Positions 52,860-58,316 of a DNA stretch of 58,316 bases are shown one piece after another. Positions within the stretch are counted from its first letter, which is position 1. Each line of letters begins with the position of its first letter. Both the position numbers and the translations under genes were made by a program. The notes under the pieces were generated by a model. It saw nothing but the letters and a program-made list of their open reading frames with translations, had not been told where the DNA came from and ran no database searches. Source of the stretch: Thaumarchaeota archaeon casp-thauma4 (GTDB lineage: Archaea; Thermoproteota; Nitrososphaeria; Nitrososphaerales; Nitrosopumilaceae); assembly GCA_001510295.1 (NCBI GenBank), contig LFEZ01000017.1, positions 1 to 58,316 on the forward strand. The letters run 5' to 3'.

Positions 52860-54137
52860 TTGAATAATTCTAAAAAATTATTCTCAGATGCAAAAAAGGT
52901 AATTCCTTCTGGGGTAAATAGTCCTGTACGATATTTTGAACCTTACCCATTCTTTGTAAAACGTTCACAAGGTTCATCACTTTGGGATGAGGACGGAAAT
53001 CAGTTTATTGATTTTTGTAATGGATATGGCGCATTGTTGTTAGGCCACACAAGAAAAGAAATTATCACTGCAGTATCAAACCAAATGAAAAAAGGCACAT
53101 TATACACCACTCCTACATCATTGGAAATTGAATTATCAAAATTAATCATAAATAATTTTCCATCCATACAAAAAGTAAGAACTATGAATACAGGTGCTGA
53201 AGCAACAATGACTGCAATTCGACTTGCAAGAGGTTTCACAAAAAAGAAAAAAATTATCATGTTTGAAGGCTGTTATCATGGTGCATATGATACTGTTCTT
53301 GTAAAAGCAGGTTCTGGTTTTGCACATAATGGAATATCAATCTCTGATGGTGGTTTAGATGAAGTTTCTCGTAATACTCTTGTAGTTCCTTACAATGATA
53401 TTGATGAACTTGAAAAAACACTATCTAAAAATAAAGATGTAGCTGGATTGATTGTTGAACCTGTATTAGCAAACATGGGATTAGTTTTACCTGAAAAAAA
53501 CTTCTTAAAAGACTTGAGAAAAATTACAAATCAATTTGATATTCCTTTGATATTTGATGAGGTTGTAAATGGTTTTAGAATTTCTGAAGGTGGCGCACAA
53601 CAAAAATTTGGCATTAAGCCAGATCTCACAACTCTTGGTAAAGCCTTAGGAAATGGATTTACTATATCTGCTGTAGGTGGTAAAAAAGAAATTATGAATC
53701 TATTATCACCTGATGGTAAAGTATACCAAGCAAGTACGTATGCTGGAAACCCAATCTCTGTCGCTGCCGCAATTAGCTCAATTAAAACAATTAACAAAAT
53801 AAAAAATAAATTATATCCAAAATTAGAAAGATATTGTAAAATTATGGTTGATGAAATAAATGATCTTGCAACTGATTATAAAATACCTCATACAATCAAT
53901 TCTATGGCATCCATGTTTCAAATTTTCTTTACAGACCAAAAAGTTATTGATTATAAAACATCAAAAAAATCAAATACAAAAAAATTCCATAAATTATTTA
54001 CAAACTTGTTAAAAAATGGTGTATTCACTGCTCCTTCTCAATATGAAACTGTATTTTTATCGGATGCACATACAGACCAAAACATTACAAAGGCATTAGG
54101 TGCTTATGGATTGTCATTAAAAGCGGTGAAAAATTGA
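52860..54137 (+). CDS. hemL: Glutamate-1-semialdehyde 2,1-aminomutase
   Basis: PLP enzyme that makes 5-aminolevulinate in the C5 route to tetrapyrroles. 425 residues starting at TTG. Signatures are SGVNSPVRYFEPYPFFV, MNTGAEATMTAIRLARG, EGCYHGAYD, DEVVNGFRISEGG and the PLP Lys in TLGKALGNGF. First gene of the hemL-hemC-cobA-hemD operon; hemA and hemB are not in the window. Confidence 0.95.
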   Translation: MNNSKKLFSDAKKVIPSGVNSPVRYFEPYPFFVKRSQGSSLWDEDGNQFIDFCNGYGALLLGHTRKEIITAVSNQMKKGTLYTTPTSLEIELSKLIINNFPSIQKVRTMNTGAEATMTAIRLARGFTKKKKIIMFEGCYHGAYDTVLVKAGSGFAHNGISISDGGLDEVSRNTLVVPYNDIDELEKTLSKNKDVAGLIVEPVLANMGLVLPEKNFLKDLRKITNQFDIPLIFDEVVNGFRISEGGAQQKFGIKPDLTTLGKALGNGFTISAVGGKKEIMNLLSPDGKVYQASTYAGNPISVAAAISSIKTINKIKNKLYPKLERYCKIMVDEINDLATDYKIPHTINSMASMFQIFFTDQKVIDYKTSKKSNTKKFHKLFTNLLKNGVFTAPSQYETVFLSDAHTDQNITKALGAYGLSLKAVKN

Positions 54138-55069
54138 GTTTCAAGTTAGGAACCCGTGGTAGTCCTTTATCTTTGGCACAAACTAATTGGGTTTTAGATG
54201 AACTAAAGAAAACTAATCCTGCTCTGACATTTGATATTGAAAAAATTATAACCAAAGGTGATACTGATACTAGACCGTTGTTTGAAATGGAACAAAAAGG
54301 AATCTTTGAAAAAGAGATTGATCTTGCAGTATCTGAAAAACGTGTAGATTTTGCTGTTCACAGTATGAAAGACGTTCCATCTACCTTAGATCCGTCATTA
54401 ACTATTGCATGTGTTCCAAAACGTGAATCTGTTAATGATGTTTTAATAACAAATGAAGGTTTTTCATTGGATTCAATTCCTTCAGGTTCTATAGTTGGAA
54501 GTAGTAGTTTAAGACGTGCAGTTCAAATTTCAAGAAAACGCCCTGACCTTAATGTTAAGCCAATTCGAGGAAATATTGAAACAAGAATTAACAAAGTAAC
54601 AGAAAAAAAAATTGATGGTGTGGTTCTTGCAAAAGCTGGAATTTCTAGATTGGGGTTAGACATAAAACACTATATTTTATCAAAAGATGAATTTCTTCCC
54701 TCACCTGGCCAAGGTGCTTTAGCTTTAATCTGTAGAACTGATGATTCAAAAACAATTGAAATGTTAAAAAAAATCGAAGATAAAAATTCTCGAATTGAAA
54801 TAGAAGCTGAACGTTCACTATCTGAACATATTGATTCTGGTTGCAGATTTCCTGTAGGAGCATATGCTTCTGTAAAGTCAAATTCATTAATTCTAAAAGT
54901 AGGAGTTTATTCTATGGATGGAAAAAAATCAATTTTAATTGAAGAAAATGGTAGTATTGATAATCCCTTTGAATTAGGTAAAAAAATTGGAAATAAATTA
55001 AAATCTCAAGGTGTATCAGAGATTGCTTCTAATTGGAGAGAGAAACTTGAAGAGTGGAATAAAAAATGA
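54134..55069 (+). CDS. hemC: Porphobilinogen deaminase (hydroxymethylbilane synthase)
   Basis: Joins four porphobilinogens. 311 residues starting at TTG (overlapping the hemL stop). Signatures are GTRGSPLSLAQTNWV, HSMKDVPS, GSSSLRRAVQ, and the dipyrromethane-cofactor Cys in DSGCRFPVGAY. Overlaps cobA by 4 nt. Confidence 0.95.
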   Translation: MSFKLGTRGSPLSLAQTNWVLDELKKTNPALTFDIEKIITKGDTDTRPLFEMEQKGIFEKEIDLAVSEKRVDFAVHSMKDVPSTLDPSLTIACVPKRESVNDVLITNEGFSLDSIPSGSIVGSSSLRRAVQISRKRPDLNVKPIRGNIETRINKVTEKKIDGVVLAKAGISRLGLDIKHYILSKDEFLPSPGQGALALICRTDDSKTIEMLKKIEDKNSRIEIEAERSLSEHIDSGCRFPVGAYASVKSNSLILKVGVYSMDGKKSILIEENGSIDNPFELGKKIGNKLKSQGVSEIASNWREKLEEWNKK

Positions 55070-55809
55070 CTGGAAAAGTGTATTTGGTCGGTGCAGGTCC
55101 TGGAGATCCAAAATTAATCACACTACGTGCAGTTGAATTATTGAAATCTGCCGATGTTGTTCTATATGATAGATTAGTTAGCAAAAAAATAATTGCTATG
55201 ATCCCAAAACGTGCAAAATCAATCTATGTTGGTCGCGCAGTTGGTGATGACACAAGACATCAGGATGGAACAAATGATTTGATGGTAAAGTATGCAAAAT
55301 TAAACAAAAATGTTGTTCGATTGAAAGGTGGTGATCCAATTATTTTTGGTCGTGGTGGAGAAGAAGCTGAATTTCTTAAATCGTTTAAAGTCAAATATGA
55401 AATAGTTCCTGGAATTCCTTCTGGAATTGGTTCTGCAACGTACGCTGGAATTCCATTAACACATAGAAAATATTCATCCTCTGCAGTATTTGTTACTGGT
55501 CATGAAGATCCTGAAAAAAATGAAGAAATTGTAAAATGGAAAAAACTTGCAAAATCTGTAGATACTATTGTAATAATGATGGGACTTTCAAGAATTGGAA
55601 TAATATCAAAACAACTAATTGAGGGTGGAATGAAAAAATCTACCCCTGTTGCGGTTATTCAAAATGGAACAACACCAAAACAAAAAATGATTGTCGGTAC
55701 TTTGACTAATATTGCAACTAAAATTAAAAAAGAGAAAATGATGCCTCCTGCAAATATAATTATAGGTGAGGTTGTTAAATTGCATAAAATCATAGGATGG
55801 AAAAAATGA
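55066..55809 (+). CDS. cobA: Uroporphyrinogen-III C-methyltransferase
   Basis: SAM-dependent double methylation to precorrin-2, the branch leading to siroheme, cobalamin and, in many archaea, heme via the siroheme route. 247 residues. Signatures are VGAGPGDPKLITLRA, VVRLKGGDPIIFGRGGEE and VPGIPSGIGSATYAGIPLTH. The 3' end overlaps hemD by 4 nt (ATGA). Confidence 0.94.
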   Translation: MTGKVYLVGAGPGDPKLITLRAVELLKSADVVLYDRLVSKKIIAMIPKRAKSIYVGRAVGDDTRHQDGTNDLMVKYAKLNKNVVRLKGGDPIIFGRGGEEAEFLKSFKVKYEIVPGIPSGIGSATYAGIPLTHRKYSSSAVFVTGHEDPEKNEEIVKWKKLAKSVDTIVIMMGLSRIGIISKQLIEGGMKKSTPVAVIQNGTTPKQKMIVGTLTNIATKIKKEKMMPPANIIIGEVVKLHKIIGWKK

Positions 55810-56606
55810 GTCAAAAAAAAACTATAGCAATAACACGTTCAGAAGATGATTCTGAGGAATTTATTCAACTAATTACAAAATATAATGCAACTCCAATCAC
55901 ACTTCCAACAATTGAACTTGTCAGTAAAGGTGAAAAAATAGTTGATGATTTTTTAACATCTGTTAAAACTGTCAATCCTGATTATTCTGTATTTATGAGT
56001 TCAAAAGCTGTAAAATTATTAATCGAGAGTTCTAAAAAAGTCTCAAAATTTGAGGAATTAAGATTAGCAATTACTAATACCATTGTAATTGCAGTTGGTC
56101 CTAAAACTAAAGAAGCATTAGAAAATGAAAATATTAGGGTCTCTTACATGCCAACAAGATATTCTTCTGTTGGTGTTGGTGAGGTATTTACAAAATTAAA
56201 CGCTGTTGGAAAAAAGGTAATTGTTCCTAGAAGTGGCGAGTCTACCCCATTCCTAAAAGATCTTCTTGAAAAAATTGGATTACAGATTATTGAGTTATAT
56301 CTTTACGATGTTTGTGCATTTCGAGATACATCTCAATGGAATGAATTTAGATCCCTTTTTTCACAAAATTCTGTTGATGGGATTATCTTCACAAGTGCTT
56401 CCTCTGTTAGAGCATTTTTTGAAATAATGACTAAAGATTTTGAACATTCTCAACTTTTAGAAAATTTACAAAAAATTAAGGTAATAGCAATTGGTCCATT
56501 CACTGCTGATGAATTAAAAAAATTCGACGTGCAAAATATTATTGCTGATGTTCATACTGTTGCAGGTTCAGTAGATGTAATTGCTGATGAACTCTCGTTA
56601 GCTTAA
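55806..56606 (+). CDS. hemD: Uroporphyrinogen-III synthase
   Basis: Cyclises hydroxymethylbilane with inversion of ring D. From ATG 55806, 266 residues; an ATG at 55797 is possible. Poorly conserved family, but the Ross-type two-domain pattern (ITRSEDDSEEFIQLI at the N-terminus; VDGIIFTSASSVRAFFEIM and VIAIGPFTADELKKF near the C-terminus) and the operon position support it. Last gene of the operon. An imperfect TTAGC/GCTAA hairpin just after the stop may end transcription. Confidence 0.9.
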   Translation: MSQKKTIAITRSEDDSEEFIQLITKYNATPITLPTIELVSKGEKIVDDFLTSVKTVNPDYSVFMSSKAVKLLIESSKKVSKFEELRLAITNTIVIAVGPKTKEALENENIRVSYMPTRYSSVGVGEVFTKLNAVGKKVIVPRSGESTPFLKDLLEKIGLQIIELYLYDVCAFRDTSQWNEFRSLFSQNSVDGIIFTSASSVRAFFEIMTKDFEHSQLLENLQKIKVIAIGPFTADELKKFDVQNIIADVHTVAGSVDVIADELSLA

Positions 56607-56658
56607 CCTATTTAGGCTAACTCCTACATTATATTAAACAAGATTTTTATAGTATTAT

Positions 56659-57015
56659 ATGGTAAATATATCAAATATGTTAGATATATCAAATATAGAT
56701 CCGAGAATAGATGAATATTTAGAAAGAGTGTTCAGGATCTCAAAAAGTTATTCAACTAAAAGATCCTACAAGGGTGCACTTAACAAGTTCCAAAGATTTC
56801 TTTCTAGGGAAAACACAGATTTGCCTAACCTTCTAAAAGATTTGAACGAAAAAAAGAAGGATCCAATAGATACTCTTGATGGTTTTTACACTTATCTTTC
56901 AAAAGAAAATGCAAGTAAAAGCACAATCGCTGGTTATCTTTGCGTTACAAAAGATTTTCTAAACTTTCACGGCATGCATATCTATAATGGGGATGTCAAT
57001 CAAATTCTAAATTAA
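56659..57015 (+). CDS. Truncated integrase: SAM-like N-terminal domain only
   Basis: 118 residues resembling the N-terminal core-binding (SAM-like) domain of tyrosine recombinases: YSTKRSYKGALNKFQRFLSRE, then a helix ending ASKSTIAGYLCVTKDFLNF. The protein stops where a catalytic domain would begin, and no catalytic Arg-His-Arg-Tyr set follows. Either a remnant of an integrated element or a stand-alone DNA-binding domain. The 5' end looks complete. It follows the hem operon by 52 nt. Confidence 0.7.
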   Translation: MVNISNMLDISNIDPRIDEYLERVFRISKSYSTKRSYKGALNKFQRFLSRENTDLPNLLKDLNEKKKDPIDTLDGFYTYLSKENASKSTIAGYLCVTKDFLNFHGMHIYNGDVNQILN

Positions 57016-57070
57016 AAGATGTAATTGAAAATTAATCTACGATCTAGAATTTTGTGCTGCATAAATCCAA

Positions 57071-57160
57071 AGTTCCTGTGACCATAGTAAAATAATCGTC
57101 ACCTATCTGCGTCCACTTTTATCCCCGAAATGGTAGGTGGGTCCCTGTGATGTGGAATCA
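57071..57160. other. GC-richer patch with two inverted repeats in the integrase-methyltransferase gap
   Basis: Within the 285-nt gap, a stretch noticeably richer in G and C than its surroundings holds GTGAC (57078) with GTCAC (57098) and CACCTA (57100) with TAGGTG (57134), plus two CCTGTGA copies. It could be a small structured RNA, a regulatory site or a remnant. No gene is visible; the rest of the gap is AT-rich and shows nothing. Confidence 0.4.
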
Positions 57161-57300
57161 AAATAATTTCTTTCCCCAAAAATGGTTCAAGCCCTTTAAG
57201 ATTCGAATCTATCTTGGAAAATAACACATCCAAATGGTATTTTTATATTATTTTCATCACAATAGCTACTTTTTTATGAGGTAAATTTTTTTATTTTAAA

Positions 57301-58113
57301 ATGAAGAAAAAAGAAAATATCACTGCAAAATCGTCTAACTTATTATACCAAATTGAAAATCATTTTGCAGAAATTGCTCCTAGATATAGAAAACTCAGGA
57401 CTACTGACATGGAGCCTATTTTGTTTATTGAAAAGGAATTAAGTGGTATGGATGGACTTCATGGTGCGGATATAGGATGTGGCGCAGGACGTTATAGTTT
57501 AAGACTAGCAAAACAACTAGGAAAAAAATGTCATTTACTATACTGTATTGATAAAAGCGAACACATGCTGATACAATTAAAAAATTTCTTTGTAGAGCAC
57601 AGCATAAAGCATATCAAAATACTTCATAGTGACGCTCACAAAGTGCCTCTTGAAACTGATTCGCTGGATTTTATTGTCAGCTTTAATGCAGTACATCATT
57701 TTGATATGCCAAACTTTCTAAAGGAAACTGCAAGAGTACTAAAAAGCAAGTCAAGATTGTTTATTTATACTCGATTAAAAAATCAGAATGAAAGAAATGT
57801 GTGGGGAATACACTTTCCTAATTTTACTGACAAAGAAACTAGGCTTTATGAATTAGACGAGTTAGAACACATGATTGAAAACACGCTAAACATGAATCTA
57901 AAATCAATACACTTCTTTGAATACAAAAGAAGTTCAACACTTGCAAGATTAGAAGAGCAAGCAAGAGAATATCATTATTCTACATTTAGACTGTTTTCCA
58001 AAAAAAAATTCAACAGTTCTCTTGAGACATTTAAGAAAAACATCATTGAGAATTATAATGTAAACAACGTGACTTGGAATGATTACAATGTACTTTTAGT
58101 TATAGAAACATAA
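57301..58113 (+). CDS. SAM-dependent methyltransferase
   Basis: 270-residue class I methyltransferase. Motif I GADIGCGAGRYSLRLAKQLG (about residues 55-74), then DKSEHMLIQL, DAHKVPLETDSLDFIVSFNA (about 117-136) and a later conserved ARVLKSKSRLFIYTRLK. It is of the small-molecule/ubiquinone-type (UbiE-like) group. Substrate unknown. The ATG is followed by KKKENITAKS. An isolated gene after the structured gap. Confidence 0.85.
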   Translation: MKKKENITAKSSNLLYQIENHFAEIAPRYRKLRTTDMEPILFIEKELSGMDGLHGADIGCGAGRYSLRLAKQLGKKCHLLYCIDKSEHMLIQLKNFFVEHSIKHIKILHSDAHKVPLETDSLDFIVSFNAVHHFDMPNFLKETARVLKSKSRLFIYTRLKNQNERNVWGIHFPNFTDKETRLYELDELEHMIENTLNMNLKSIHFFEYKRSSTLARLEEQAREYHYSTFRLFSKKKFNSSLETFKKNIIENYNVNNVTWNDYNVLLVIET

Positions 58114-58212
58114 TGTTTGAATGCAATTTTTACAATCAATTTTTTACTCTTCTGCAAAAAATTAGTACAAAAAATAACAGTTTTTTTAACAAAACATTAT
58201 AGAATAATTTGA

Positions 58213-58316
58213 TGGGTAGGAACCGTAGAAAAAGATGGTAAATGTATTTTAAATTCTGAACCCATAATGGATCCTGAACCTATATCTTCTGGCGGTGGCT
58301 GTCTTATTGCAACTGC
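58213..58316 (+). pseudogene. Fragment of a surface-protein C-terminus (CFI-box-like), running off the window
   Basis: After an in-frame TGA (58210-58212) the frame reads WVGTVEKDGKCILNSEPIMD and continues PEPISSGGGCLIAT to the window end. This matches the C-terminal end of exported Nitrosopumilus-type proteins with the GGGCLIAT-start sorting box. Nothing upstream looks coding in that frame. A short protein from ATG 58267 is possible, so it may be a remnant or a small gene. Confidence 0.45.

Noticed and set aside
56590-56620. TTAGC/GCTAA hairpin after hemD as a strong terminator
   Set aside because: Only five pairs with a long loop; kept as a remark under hemD rather than a feature.
57190-57230. 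Possible tRNA remnant: GGTTCAAGCCC and a GATTCGAATC palindrome
   Set aside because: The T-loop-like piece is not joined to an acceptor or anticodon stem, so no tRNA can be folded.
1-58316. CRISPR arrays, insertion sequences and proviruses
   Set aside because: No spaced direct repeats or transposase frames are visible; the only mobile-element trace is the truncated integrase domain at 56659.

Overview
This window is chromosomal DNA of an ammonia-oxidising-type archaeon (Nitrososphaerota/Thaumarchaeota, close to Nitrosopumilus). The evidence is a very AT-rich sequence with archaeal information-processing genes: TFB, Rpo3, SRP19/SRP54, exosome Rrp4/41/42, Gar1, aIF5A, Nob1, and ribosomal proteins eS8, uS9, uL13, eL18, eL43 and uL16. 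It also holds an intron-containing tRNA-Tyr, F420 enzymes, and long secreted proteins with the tail repeats typical of these marine archaea. Many genes start at TTG or GTG. Several genes have a TATA-like box 24-29 nt before the start codon, which suggests leaderless transcripts.

Layout. 1-1437: four small co-directional unknowns. 1434-2737 (-): purine salvage pair mtnP/apt. 2779-4938 (-): secreted repeat protein. 4998-7224 (-): tightly overlapping operon of a chlorite-dismutase/ChdC-family protein, a DUF1802-type protein and an aldo/keto reductase. 7262-11521 (-): sufC, tfb, gar1, srp19, rps8e, scpB and scpA. 11553-16735: alcohol dehydrogenase, tRNA-Tyr with intron, aIF5A, a newly recognised C/D box sRNA, dph6, SRP54 and cofE. 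16793-20568 (+): two aconitase-family heterodimers, one archaeal-type (LysTU/HacAB-like) and one bacterial-type (LeuCD). 20594-22516 (-): uS9, uL13, eL18 and Rpo3. 22602-27094 (+): SBDS-exosome-eL43-Pcc1-prefoldin superoperon plus an XPF-type nuclease. 27091-28381 (-): Nob1 and NAD kinase. 28513-31538 (+): long ferredoxin and a membrane glycosyltransferase. 31535-33032 (-): coiled-coil protein, a 35-aa zinc-finger microprotein and a second C/D box sRNA. 33110-36249: cation/proton antiporter, phosphoesterase, tRNA-Ser and small proteins. 36239-40758: transglutaminase-like pair, tRNA-Gly, uL16, EndA-like protein, PLD-like protein and tRNA-Glu. 40889-45902: unknowns, a 49-aa nine-cysteine metallothionein-like protein, a secreted protein and a Nudix hydrolase. 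46075-52811 (+): ABC exporter, a 1316-aa NHL/HYR/RTX surface protein and its secreted partner. 52860-56606 (+): tetrapyrrole operon hemL-hemC-cobA-hemD. 56659-58316: an integrase N-domain remnant, a structured GC-richer patch, a methyltransferase and a fragment of a surface-protein C-terminus.

How the parts connect. Much of the window concerns making and modifying the translation machinery: ribosomal proteins, SBDS, Nob1, Gar1, aIF5A, Dph6, Pcc1, an EndA-family protein and two guide RNAs. One guide RNA is predicted to direct 2'-O-methylation of C34 of elongator tRNA-Met. The other theme is the cell surface: secreted Ig-like, HYR and RTX proteins, a glycosyltransferase and exporters. No CRISPR array, intact insertion sequence or complete provirus is visible.
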